Of a stretch of 64,000 nucleotides of DNA, positions 51,821 to 60,383 are shown piece by piece; the stretch's first letter is position 1; each line of letters starts with the position of its first letter. Position numbers and translations under genes: made by a program. The notes below the pieces were generated by a model. It worked only from the letters and a program-made list of their open reading frames with translations. It did not search any database and had not been told where the DNA came from. Origin of the DNA: Bacillota bacterium (GTDB lineage Bacteria > Bacillota > Clostridia > Acetivibrionales > DTU013); contig JAEYRV010000035.1 of NCBI GenBank assembly GCA_023435305.1, positions 1-64,000 on the forward strand, read 5' to 3'.

Positions 51821-52876
51821 TCAGCCAATGTTTTTTGATATACGCTGCATCCATGCCGTTGATTCCAACAGAAGAGAAGCTTTTACCCTCCTGTTCTCAC
51901 CAAGTCCCATATGACCTCCCAGTACATAATACTTGTTTTTACCCTCATTCAGATAAGCAGGCGGAAAAATGTACAACCCATCAAAGCCAAAGGTTTCAAG
52001 ATACACGAGTGTTTTTTTGAACCATTCGGATCTGCGTGCCGCCTTGAAATGGGACATCAGTTCCATTGCCAGAACTACTCCGTCCAGGCCTACTCCGTCG
52101 TCAGTATCAAAAAAGCGATCCAGATGGACCGACCAGCCCATACTGTAATATTTGTTCGGAGGCACGAGCATCAGGCCATAACCCCTGTAAAGGCGCTGAT
52201 AACGCTCTTCGAGTATGTACTCGATTATGTCCTCTATTTTACTGTTGATCTGCGGATCGTTCTTCAGTACCTCAGGCAAATTGGCAAAAGCGAATATATC
52301 ATGTACTGTGGGCAGCTTCCATTTATCATTCTCATATAAGCGGGGATCGACCAGCGGATGCATTGCTCTTGCCTTTGGTATCGAAGGATGACCCTTTGGG
52401 CTGATGTATATATTGTAATCCCTGTCCTTGATAAAGCTGTGGATGATCTCTACTCTGTCCTTTATCAGGCCCGTGACGACCTTGTCCTCATAACCCATGC
52501 ATACCAGCCATGATGCTGCTATAGTGCCATTGAAATTGTCGAAGGCATGCCGGCCCGTGTTGGATTTAATACGATCAAGAATAAATGCATTGATCTCTTT
52601 CAATTGCCTGTCATCCGATTCCCTTACTCCAAAAGAGAGCAGTTTATGCATCCAGTTTTCCAGGCAGGTATCGAAAGAATTATGCACGACAGACATCTGC
52701 ATGAATTGACGCGAACAATCCAGCCAGTACTGCACCTGAGGATGCCCGATCATTTCAGATCTCAGTTTTGCCGAATCTATGCCCAAAGCCTTTGAAGCTT
52801 CATAACGGATGATACTGTCGGCATTATCATATAAATATTGGTACACTTTTCTTACCTTATCCTCCAATAGACACAC
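51821..52876 (-). CDS. Uncharacterised 351-residue helical protein
   Basis: I do not recognise a family. The protein is helical throughout, with a central stretch rich in Gly, Asp, Tyr (YIFPPAYLNEGKNKYYVLGGH near the end) and repeated aromatic-helical units (WLVCMGYEDKVV; FNGTIAASWLVC; GYGLMLVPPNKYYSMGWSVH) suggesting an alpha/alpha-toroid, as in prenyltransferase-like or glycan-active folds. No signal peptide or membrane span. Start is uncertain: GTG 52876 has GGAGG seven bases upstream; ATG 52897 has none. It converges on the FIST gene with a 30-base gap. Confidence 0.6.
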   Translation of the reverse strand: MCLLEDKVRKVYQYLYDNADSIIRYEASKALGIDSAKLRSEMIGHPQVQYWLDCSRQFMQMSVVHNSFDTCLENWMHKLLSFGVRESDDRQLKEINAFILDRIKSNTGRHAFDNFNGTIAASWLVCMGYEDKVVTGLIKDRVEIIHSFIKDRDYNIYISPKGHPSIPKARAMHPLVDPRLYENDKWKLPTVHDIFAFANLPEVLKNDPQINSKIEDIIEYILEERYQRLYRGYGLMLVPPNKYYSMGWSVHLDRFFDTDDGVGLDGVVLAMELMSHFKAARRSEWFKKTLVYLETFGFDGLYIFPPAYLNEGKNKYYVLGGHMGLGENRRVKASLLLESTAWMQRISKNIG

Positions 52877-53011
52877 CCCCGGTCCTCCGATCCACATAAC
52901 ACATGATTGTCTTTCTATATGAAGATTTTATATTTTCCCCCATATTAAGTCAACATGATGAACCCCTTGTCAGGAAATAACTTCACTATGATATAATCAT
53001 AGCAAAAAGGG

Positions 53012-53575
53012 ATGATATGTATCAGAGCATTTATCGGTATTGATTTTGATCTTTATTGTAAAAAGTACATATTCGATTTACAGCAGAGTCTGAGAAAGTA
53101 TGCCGTGAAGGGAAGGTGGAAGCACAGCAGCAATTTCCATCTTACTTTAAAGTTTCTCGATGAGATCAGCCCGGTCCAGAAGGAACTTATAGATGCCAGG
53201 CTCCATGAGATCTGCAAGGCTCAGAAAACATTCAGTCTGGATATTTCCGAGGCAGGCGTTTTCCATGGCAGGGACATGATCCGTGTCCTGTGGCTGGGAC
53301 TCGGCGGCAGCCTTGATCCACTGCGGCAGCTTGCATCCAGGATCGACGAATCGGTGTCCGGATTGGGCTTTCCACTCGAAAGAAGGCCTTTCACTCCTCA
53401 TATCACCATCGGTCAGGACATCATTTTCCAATGTCCTTTCGATAAGATAAAAGATGAGGTCGGCAGGATATCATACGGCCCTATGGAAGTAAAAACCGTA
53501 AATATGTTCAAAAGCGAACAGATCCAAAACAAGCGTATATATACAAAGATCTCGGAGTATCCGCTGGACACATGA
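53012..53575 (+). CDS. thpR: RNA 2',3'-cyclic phosphodiesterase, ThpR/LigT
   Basis: A 187-residue 2H phosphoesterase. The two catalytic motifs are HLTLKFL near residue 46 and HITIGQD near 129 (HxTx pattern). ThpR opens 2',3'-cyclic phosphates on RNA ends, and may ligate tRNA halves in vitro. ATG 53012 follows AAAGGG closely. A -10 box TATAAT (52992-52997) lies just upstream, with TTGTCA 19 bases before it. Confidence 0.88.
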   Translation: MICIRAFIGIDFDLYCKKYIFDLQQSLRKYAVKGRWKHSSNFHLTLKFLDEISPVQKELIDARLHEICKAQKTFSLDISEAGVFHGRDMIRVLWLGLGGSLDPLRQLASRIDESVSGLGFPLERRPFTPHITIGQDIIFQCPFDKIKDEVGRISYGPMEVKTVNMFKSEQIQNKRIYTKISEYPLDT

Positions 53576-53602
53576 GTTTTGTGATCACCATCACCGCAGG
53601 TG

Positions 53603-54970
53603 TCAGGACATTTCATCCTCAAACAGGCCGAAATATTCTTCAAGGGTGAGTCCCTTATTCATTACATCTGTAGCAATACCCACCCCAACATAGCGGAAGT
53701 GCCAGGGTTCATAATCATATCCGGTGACAGCCTCACTGCCATTTGGATATCTGAGAACAAAGCCAAATTCGGCTGCGTTTGCCTCCAGCCACTTCCCCTC
53801 GCGCAATTTGCCGAAGGACTTATTGAGATTGTAGTTCATTGATCTGGAGGATATATCTATCGCAAGTCCTGTCTGATGCTCGCTTTGACCCGGCTTTGCA
53901 CTGACTCTCTGTGCAAGTAATACACCCAGCTTATTTGTATAATTGGTAAAAACCGTATTCTGAAGGTTGTATGATCTATAACCTGATACAGCATAAAGCT
54001 CTATGCCATCGCTCTTTGCTTTGGCAAACAACTTCGTCAGTGCGTCGGCAGCTTCCTTTCTGAGGTATCTGGCTTCTGCCCTTCCTTTGTATGGCACCTG
54101 CAGCTTAACAAGGTCATCGGGCTTCCATGATGACGGAAGACCTCTGTCCTTATTAACGACCACGATAAGACTGCTTGCATCATTTATGGATGCAGCCTTC
54201 AAATATGCTCTGATTGCTTTCGGTTTTTCAGGTGATTGGGCTTCTATTGTTATCTCGGGAACCTGTGAGAGCCCTTGGGGTTGTGCGGCAGCCGGCACTC
54301 CCTGAGATTGAGCCGATGGAATATCAAGTATGATCGGTGTATCGATCTCGGCATGTTGATATGTTACTGCCGGTTCTTGTGCAGTCGATGCTTCTGCTGC
54401 AGTTGCTGTATCCACATCTGTAGAAACTTGCTCGTCTTCTGTGGGCAGAGCTTCAGGAAACGCTTGCTTGTCCTGCGGCTGTAAGGCCTCCAGCTCGTCC
54501 GGCATAATGACCTCTATATTCTCCGAGGTGATCTGATCAAGCTTCAATGCTTTGCCCGGACTGATGTATATGGTTCCCTTTATGACCAGTCGGCTCAGTA
54601 CAACATTGTCAGAATATATATATAAATTGCCGTTTAAAACGAGATCCTCCAGCGTAGTATTATCAGCTGTCACTTTTATATCCTTGGTTATATCCACAGA
54701 CGGGGTCTTGTCTGCAGGTCCGTAAATGCAGCCTTCCTCATCAAGCACGAGCACGGGACCATTTATGACCTTCACTTCAGAAGTGTTTTCTCTGACTATT
54801 TCTGCAAAGATCGTCTGCTGATATGCCGTATTTATAGAATCAGATGTAATCACCGATACTGGTGCATTGTTATTTTCCGGAACTTTATTTGCCGATGCGC
54901 CAGCTGATGCTGCTGAACTGCCCAATAGTATCAAAATACTTAGAATGAATGCCAAGCCTGTCTTGATCCT
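53603..54970 (-). CDS. D-Ala-D-Ala carboxypeptidase, VanY/M15B type, exported
   Basis: A 455-residue wall enzyme. Signal peptide 1-30, then a beta-rich segment (DNTTLEDLVLNGNLYIYSDNVV near 110) reading like pectate-lyase-type strands, an Ala/Gln/Pro linker (160-250), and the M15B peptidase: SGYRSYNLQ near 335, zinc ligands in SEHQTGLAIDI near 360 and the catalytic EPWHFRYVG near 428. Trims D-Ala from peptidoglycan stems. ATG 54970 follows GGGGGG. The beta-rich N-terminal segment is an unusual addition. Confidence 0.87.
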   Translation of the reverse strand, partial: RIKTGLAFILSILILLGSSAASAGASANKVPENNNAPVSVITSDSINTAYQQTIFAEIVRENTSEVKVINGPVLVLDEEGCIYGPADKTPSVDITKDIKVTADNTTLEDLVLNGNLYIYSDNVVLSRLVIKGTIYISPGKALKLDQITSENIEVIMPDELEALQPQDKQAFPEALPTEDEQVSTDVDTATAAEASTAQEPAVTYQHAEIDTPIILDIPSAQSQGVPAAAQPQGLSQVPEITIEAQSPEKPKAIRAYLKAASINDASSLIVVVNKDRGLPSSWKPDDLVKLQVPYKGRAEARYLRKEAADALTKLFAKAKSDGIELYAVSGYRSYNLQNTVFTNYTNKLGVLLAQRVSAKPGQSEHQTGLAIDISSRSMNYNLNKSFGKLREGKWLEANAAEFGFVLRYPNGSEAVTGYDYEPWHFRYVGVGIATDVMNKGLTLEEYFGLFEDEMS

Positions 54971-55000
54971 CATCAGGATACCCCCCAAAGTATGCAGCAC

Positions 55001-55194
55001 TGCCTGAAGTAATACAGCATTTGTTCAAAAGAAGCTTATCGATTTAAAGCCGAAGAGGATAACGGCACCTGGTGCTTCTCAACCTATAGGGCTGAATATG
55101 CAGGGAGGTGGGGACAACTTTCCCTTCGTCACAATAAGTATACATAAAATAAATTTAATTTTGTAGTCCTGTCGACATATTTTTCAGAAATAAA
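55001..55194. other. Intergenic gap with a GGGGACAA tract
   Basis: No gene seen. A GTGGGGACAACTTTCCC word near 55092-55110 belongs to the GGGGACA-type repeats also found at 2208 and 28367. Upstream of it is the leader of the carboxypeptidase gene. Confidence 0.4.
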
Positions 55195-55237
55195 ATAAAC
55201 AAAAAACGCCATCCGGCATTTATCACCGAATGACGTT
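55195..55237 (-). terminator. Rho-independent terminator of the bcd-etfBA operon
   Basis: On the minus strand AACGTCATTCGG pairs with CCGGATGGCGTT (12 bp, two G-U) around a nine-base loop, then six or more T residues. It follows the etfA stop by about 40 bases. Confidence 0.85.
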
Positions 55238-55276
55238 TTGCTCACTTGTTCCTTGTGAAAATCCGGTGGATTGATC

Positions 55277-56470
55277 TCAGGCCAGCTTCTTCTTAAACTC
55301 TGCGATCAGAGCCGGCAGTACCTCCAGTACATCACCCACTATGCCCAGCGTTGCAGCTTTGAATATCGGCGCCTCCGGATCCTTGTTTATGGCAATGATG
55401 GTATCGGAAGACGACATACCTGCAAGGTGCTGTACTGCGCCGGATATACCGCAGGCAAAATACACCTTCGGGCCTACAGTCTTTCCTGTCTGACCTACCT
55501 GATGGCTGTAATCGACCCATCCTGCGTCAACAGTCGCACGGGATGCTCCTACTGCTCCACCTAGGACATCAGCCAGTTCCTGGATCAGGGCAAAGTTCTT
55601 GGGATCTCCCATTCCCCTGCCGCCTGATACAATAATATCGGCTTCCGTCAGGTTCACCTTTTCACATAAAGTCGAGACTATATCAACGACCTTTACTTTT
55701 ACATCTTCAGGTATGACCACGTCCGGCTTTATAATCTCGCCGTTTCTCGATGCATCAGGTTCGGCTGCCTTCATCACCTTTGGCCGGACAGTGGACATCT
55801 GAGGCCTGTGATTAGGGCAGATAATAGTTGCCATAAGATTGCCTCCAAAGGCGGGACGGGTCTGGAGAAGAAGTCTCTTTTCAATATCGATCTCCAGCTT
55901 TGTACAGTCAGCCGTGAGTCCGGTATTCAGCCGCGATGCCACTCTCGGCGCAAGAGAACGTCCGTAGGTAGTGGCGCCCAAAAGCACGATTTCGGGTTTG
56001 TATCTGCCGATCAGTTGAACGAATATGTCGGCATATGATTCATCATTGAAATTATTCAATGATGGGTGATCGACCATGTAAACCTCGTCTGCTCCATATG
56101 ATATCAGCTTCTTTGCAGCCGCCTCCATATTCTCACCCAGCAGCACCGTCGCCAGTTTCACACCAAGCTGGTCAGCAAGCTTTCTGCCTTCTCCCAGCAG
56201 CTCAAGTGATACGCTTGCTATCTCGCCGTCCTTTTGTTCTCCAAACACCCACACATCTTTGTAAAGTGAAATGTCTGCAACTGCGCCGCCCTCATCCTTT
56301 TCGAACTCAATAGCCTTGAACTTGCACGATGATACACACGCGCCGCAAAGAGTGCAGTTATCCTGTATTTCAGCTTTCCTGTCGATTATTTTTATAGCGC
56401 CGAAGGGACATGCTCCCTGGCATATCTTACAGCCTACACATTTTTCAAACAGAATCCTTATACTTGCCAT
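55277..56470 (-). CDS. etfA: Electron transfer flavoprotein alpha subunit with N-terminal ferredoxin domain
   Basis: A 397-residue EtfA. Residues 5-55 carry two 4Fe-4S motifs, CVGCKICQGACPFGAIK and CTLCGACVSSCKFKAIE; then the EtfA fold, with FAD-binding C-terminal motifs including GRGMGD near 285, DAGWVDYSHQVGQTGKTVGP and CGISGAVQHLAGM near 345. EtfA with a fused ferredoxin is known from bifurcating complexes such as CarDE and LctBC. ATG 56470 has GGAGG upstream. Last gene of bcd-etfB-etfA. Confidence 0.93.
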   Translation of the reverse strand: MASIRILFEKCVGCKICQGACPFGAIKIIDRKAEIQDNCTLCGACVSSCKFKAIEFEKDEGGAVADISLYKDVWVFGEQKDGEIASVSLELLGEGRKLADQLGVKLATVLLGENMEAAAKKLISYGADEVYMVDHPSLNNFNDESYADIFVQLIGRYKPEIVLLGATTYGRSLAPRVASRLNTGLTADCTKLEIDIEKRLLLQTRPAFGGNLMATIICPNHRPQMSTVRPKVMKAAEPDASRNGEIIKPDVVIPEDVKVKVVDIVSTLCEKVNLTEADIIVSGGRGMGDPKNFALIQELADVLGGAVGASRATVDAGWVDYSHQVGQTGKTVGPKVYFACGISGAVQHLAGMSSSDTIIAINKDPEAPIFKAATLGIVGDVLEVLPALIAEFKKKLA

Positions 56471-56578
56471 TTTACAACCTCCAAAATAATATCCATACAC
56501 CCGCATCAGTCCACACTTGCATCCAGCTAAACGCCGGGCATACTTCCGGTGTAGCAGATACTGGTTGTTAACCTGTCC

Positions 56579-57367
56579 TTATACCGGGAACTTCATGGTC
56601 ATCAGTTTTTCCGCCAGCTTTTTCGCCTGTTCGGCAGCATCGCCCTCTATCATTTCGCTTTCTATCTCGTGGACCGGCACAAAGGTCTTGACGACCTGGG
56701 TAGGCGATCCCTTCAGTCCGCAGAGATCTTTATCCGCACCTATGTCATCGGCAGTCCAGACATTGACAACGGCCTTCTTGGCCCTCATCATGTTCTTGAT
56801 GGACGGAAGCCTGGGTTCATTGATCTCCTTCACGACGGTAATAACTGCCGGCAGCGGCATTTCCACGACCTCGTAGCCATCCTCCGTCATTCTCTGGCAT
56901 CTTATGTAGCCTTCCCTTATCTCCTCGATCTTTCTTACATAAGTAGTATGAGGATAGCCCAGCTTCTCTGCAAGGCTCGGTCCGACCTGTGCCGTATCAC
57001 CATCGGTGGCCTGTTTCCCGCATATGATCAGATCCACATCTCCGATTTTATCCACACCCTTTGAGAGTGCATATGCAGTTGCAAGAGTATCGGCGCCTGC
57101 AAAAACTCTGTCACTTAACAATACTGCATCATCCACACCAAGTCCTATCGTACTCTTTAACAGTTCCGCCACTGCAGGGATACCCATGCTGAGTACCGTG
57201 ACCTTGCCTCCGGTCTTGTCCTTGATGCGCAGGCCTTCTTCGACGGCATATGTATCAAAAGGATTTATTATTGCTTCCACACCCTCACGGATGATTGTGT
57301 TTGTCTCTTTGTTCATCTTTACTTCCATGGTTCCCGGAACCTGTTTGACACAGACAACTATGTTCAT
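56579..57367 (-). CDS. etfB: Electron transfer flavoprotein beta subunit
   Basis: A 262-residue EtfB. Signature stretches: VCVKQVPGT at the start, INPFDTYAVEEGLRIKDK near 36, DVDLIICGKQATDGDTAQVGP near 110 and PLPAVITVVKEINEPRLPS near 178. It binds the bifurcating FAD or AMP-site cofactor in the EtfAB dimer. ATG 57367 follows GGGGAGA at ten bases. It sits between bcd and etfA, 48 bases after bcd, clearly one operon. Confidence 0.95.
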   Translation of the reverse strand: MNIVVCVKQVPGTMEVKMNKETNTIIREGVEAIINPFDTYAVEEGLRIKDKTGGKVTVLSMGIPAVAELLKSTIGLGVDDAVLLSDRVFAGADTLATAYALSKGVDKIGDVDLIICGKQATDGDTAQVGPSLAEKLGYPHTTYVRKIEEIREGYIRCQRMTEDGYEVVEMPLPAVITVVKEINEPRLPSIKNMMRAKKAVVNVWTADDIGADKDLCGLKGSPTQVVKTFVPVHEIESEMIEGDAAEQAKKLAEKLMTMKFPV

Positions 57368-57415
57368 AATGATATTCTCTCCCCATTGCTCGATTGCACG
57401 GTAATATTGACCGTT

Positions 57416-58570
57416 CTATTTCCTCGCAGACTCTTTTATGATCTCCAGTGCTATAACATTTCTCTGGATTTGGTTTGTCCCTTCATAAATCTGCGTGATC
57501 TTGGCATCGCGCATCTTCTTCTCGACAGGATATTCCTTCATATATCCATATCCGCCAAGAACCTGAACGGCATCGGTAGTCACCTTCATTGCCGTATCGG
57601 AGGCAAATACCTTGCACATTGCCGACTCCTTTGAGAAATCCTTCGCTCCGCTGTCAATGAAACGGCAGGTCTGGTAGACAAGAGCCCTTGACGCTTCTAT
57701 CTGAATGGCCATGTCCGCCAGTATATGCTGTATAGCCTGGAATGACGATATTGGCTGACCAAACTGTACTCTCTGTTTTGAGTATTTCACTGCCTCCTCG
57801 AAAGCTCCCTGTGCAATGCCCAAAGCCTGTGAAGCAACGCCCGGCCTTGTCCTGTCAAGGGTCTTCATGGCTACTATGAAGCCCATTCCTTCTCTTGCAA
57901 GCAGATTTTCCTTCGGTATCCTGCAGTTTTCAAATACGAGCTCGCTGGTACACGAGGCTCTGATACCCATTTTGTTTTCCTTCTTGCCAAAGGAAAACCC
58001 GGGTGTGCCCTTTTCCACGATAAATGCCGAAAAGCCTCTGGCTCCCTTGCTCCTGTTTGTGCATGCTATAACTGTATATATATCAGCCTCTCCGCCATTT
58101 GTGATCCACTGCTTTGTGCCGTTGAGCACATACTCATCGCCGTCAAGCACTGCCGTAGTGCGAACGCCTGCAGCATCACTGCCTGCATCAGCCTCTGTAA
58201 GGCCGAAGGCGGCAAGCTTTTTACCTGAAGCAATATCAGGAAGGTATTTTTGCTTCTGCTCTTCATTTCCAAACAGAATGATCGGGAACGTACCAAGGCC
58301 GGTCCCGGCAAATGCCAGTGAGATACCGCCGCAGGCCCTGCTGAGCTCCTCTACTACCAGAGCCATCTCGAGTATGCCGCCGCCGAGTCCGCCGTACTCC
58401 TCAGGTATATAAACACCGCACAGATCCGAGTCTGCAAGGACTTTCATAATATCATGCGGAAATTTTCCTTCTTCATCATACTGTATCGCAACCGGCGCGA
58501 TCTTCTCTTCGGCTATCTTTGCAGCCAGCTCTTTTATCATTTGCTGTTCTTCTGTCAGGAAATAATTCAT
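57416..58570 (-). CDS. bcd: Acyl-CoA dehydrogenase, butyryl-CoA dehydrogenase type
   Basis: A 384-residue acyl-CoA dehydrogenase. FAD- and substrate-site motifs: FGLTEADAGSDAAGVRT near 123, ITNGGEADIYTV near 155, and the catalytic Glu in QIYEGTNQIQRN near residue 363. With EtfAB it should reduce crotonyl-CoA to butyryl-CoA, possibly coupled to ferredoxin reduction. ATG 58570 after GAGGAG is chosen; a GTG nine bases earlier overlaps the ribosome site. crt, hbd and thl are not in this window. Confidence 0.93.
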   Translation of the reverse strand: MNYFLTEEQQMIKELAAKIAEEKIAPVAIQYDEEGKFPHDIMKVLADSDLCGVYIPEEYGGLGGGILEMALVVEELSRACGGISLAFAGTGLGTFPIILFGNEEQKQKYLPDIASGKKLAAFGLTEADAGSDAAGVRTTAVLDGDEYVLNGTKQWITNGGEADIYTVIACTNRSKGARGFSAFIVEKGTPGFSFGKKENKMGIRASCTSELVFENCRIPKENLLAREGMGFIVAMKTLDRTRPGVASQALGIAQGAFEEAVKYSKQRVQFGQPISSFQAIQHILADMAIQIEASRALVYQTCRFIDSGAKDFSKESAMCKVFASDTAMKVTTDAVQVLGGYGYMKEYPVEKKMRDAKITQIYEGTNQIQRNVIALEIIKESARK

Positions 58571-58657
58571 TATACACACTCCTCTTCCCTTGGGCTTGTA
58601 TAGCTGCTAATAATATTATTCAGCATACCGCCCTTCAATGACATAGTTTTAGTATTT

Positions 58658-58685
58658 GATATTATTATCAGGTAATAAAAATTAC
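58658..58685 (-). promoter_or_regulatory. Two palindromes at the bcd transcription start
   Basis: GATATTATTATC-like (58658-58669) and GTAATAAAAATTAC (58672-58685) inverted repeats lie just downstream of the -10 box. They could be operators; the sequences do not clearly match the Rex consensus. Confidence 0.35.
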
Positions 58686-58692
58686 ATCATAA

Positions 58693-58721
58693 AGTATACT
58701 ATAAATTACCTGCAGGTGCAA
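58693..58721 (-). promoter_or_regulatory. Promoter of the bcd-etfBA operon
   Basis: On the minus strand TTGCAC (58721-58716), 17 bases, TATACT (58698-58693). Confidence 0.65.
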
Positions 58722-58762
58722 TAATTGATTTTCGCCAAAAAATGATACCTTAAATAATACAG

Positions 58763-58795
58763 GATAATAAAAAGAAAGGAGGCTCCAGAGCCTCC
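58763..58795 (-). terminator. Rho-independent terminator of aspS-gatCAB
   Basis: On the minus strand GGAGGCTC-TG-GAGCCTCC forms a perfect 8-bp stem followed by a T-rich run (TTTCTTTTTATT). It lies about 125 bases after the gatB stop. Confidence 0.85.
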
Positions 58796-58918
58796 GATCC
58801 ATGCTTTTTTATCCCTCAATGTCATGCAAATGACTCTATTGAGGTGTTGATTAAGATGCTTCCGTTCATTTCATTATTCAGCCCAAAAACGCCGGGGCTT
58901 CCAACAGAAAGAACTGCA

Positions 58919-60358
58919 TCACACATTGCCCAGCTCAAGTATCACCAATTCCTGGGCTATCTTGGGGTTGGCCTTGCCCCTGGAAGCCTTCATCACCTGA
59001 CCGACAAGATAACCTGCAGCCTGAGCTTTACCGTTCCTGTAATCCTCTATGGATTTGGGATTGTCCTTGAGCACTTGTCTGACCAGATCTACAAGATCAT
59101 CCTTGGAGCTGATCTGACTCAGTCCCTTTTTCTCGACAATCTCCTCAGGTGTCCCACCGCTTTCAAACATTTCCTTAAAGACCTCCTTGGCCGCGGTATT
59201 GCTGATGGTGCCGCTTTCAACGAGCGCGATCAGCCTGTGCAGATAAGCCGGCTTCATGGTAATTTCGGCGGATGACAGATCTGCTTCATTCATTATTCTC
59301 AGCAGTTCTCCCAGAATCCAGTTGGCGGCAGCCTTGGGCGATGCACCCTCTCCAATGGTGCTCTCGAAAAACTCAGAAAGCTTCTTGTCACCAACCAGTA
59401 TATCTGCTTCTCCTTCTCCAAGCTTGTATTTTTTTACAAACCTCGCTGCCTTTTCATATGGCATTTCCGGCAGTGATCCCTTTATTTCATCAACTGTGCT
59501 TTCCTTTATAATTACCGGCATCAGGTCGGGCTCCGGAAAGTATCTGTAATCATGAGCCTCTTCCTTTGATCTCATGGGAACCGTCCTGCCCTTGCCGCTG
59601 TCCCATCTCCTGGTTTCCTGTACGATTTTGAAGCCTTCCCCGAACCTGTAAAGATCGGTCTGCCTCTTCTCCTCCTTCTCAAGCGCCTTCTGCAGCTCTC
59701 TGAAAGAGTTGATGTTCTTCAGCTCCACCTTTGTGTTGTATTCCGTCTGTCCCGCAGGCCTGACGGAAATGTTGGCATCACACCTCAGTGAGCCCTGTTC
59801 CATTCGGCAGTCGGATATATCAGCGTATTCCAGGATGGATTTGAGTATACGCAGATATGTCACAGCTTCAAGGGGAGAGCGCATATCCGGCTCCGAAACT
59901 ATCTCGATCAAAGGTATGCCGGTCCTGTTGTAGTCTATCAGTGAATACGGCTCTTCCTCAAGATGTATGAGTTTTCCGGCATCCTCCTCTATGTGTATCC
60001 TGTTTAAACGAACCTTGACGTCCCTTCCTTCACATTCGAATTCCACATAACCGCCGGAACACATGGGGAGGTCATATTGTGACGTCTGGAAAGCCTTTGG
60101 CAGATCAGGATAAAAGTAATTTTTCCTGTCCATCTTGTTTACATTATTGATCTTACAGTTCAAAGCCGTGCCCGCCTTGACAGCCAGCCTCACGACCTCC
60201 TCGTTCAGCACGGGAAGAGTGCCCGGAAGGCCGGTACATACAGGGCAGGTGTTCTCATTGGGCTTTGATGCGAATTTCGTAGAACAGCCGCAGAATATTT
60301 TTGATTTTGTATTTAATTCAGCATGTATCTCTAATCCAATAACAGTTTCAAAATTCAT
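58919..60358 (-). CDS. gatB: Asp/Glu-tRNA amidotransferase subunit B
   Basis: A 479-residue GatB. Kinase-type domain at the start (VIGLEIHAELNTKSKIFCGC, NVCPVCTGLPGTLPVLNEE), zinc-binding Cys in CGCS and CPVC, and the helical/YqeY tail ending QVMKASRGKANPKIAQELV. It phosphorylates misacylated Glu-tRNA(Gln) or Asp-tRNA(Asn) and uses ammonia from GatA. ATG 60358 follows AAGGAGG. Last gene of the operon, 25 bases after gatA. Confidence 0.97.
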   Translation of the reverse strand: MNFETVIGLEIHAELNTKSKIFCGCSTKFASKPNENTCPVCTGLPGTLPVLNEEVVRLAVKAGTALNCKINNVNKMDRKNYFYPDLPKAFQTSQYDLPMCSGGYVEFECEGRDVKVRLNRIHIEEDAGKLIHLEEEPYSLIDYNRTGIPLIEIVSEPDMRSPLEAVTYLRILKSILEYADISDCRMEQGSLRCDANISVRPAGQTEYNTKVELKNINSFRELQKALEKEEKRQTDLYRFGEGFKIVQETRRWDSGKGRTVPMRSKEEAHDYRYFPEPDLMPVIIKESTVDEIKGSLPEMPYEKAARFVKKYKLGEGEADILVGDKKLSEFFESTIGEGASPKAAANWILGELLRIMNEADLSSAEITMKPAYLHRLIALVESGTISNTAAKEVFKEMFESGGTPEEIVEKKGLSQISSKDDLVDLVRQVLKDNPKSIEDYRNGKAQAAGYLVGQVMKASRGKANPKIAQELVILELGNV

Positions 60359-60383
60359 TGATACAACCTCCTTTTCTCATCCA

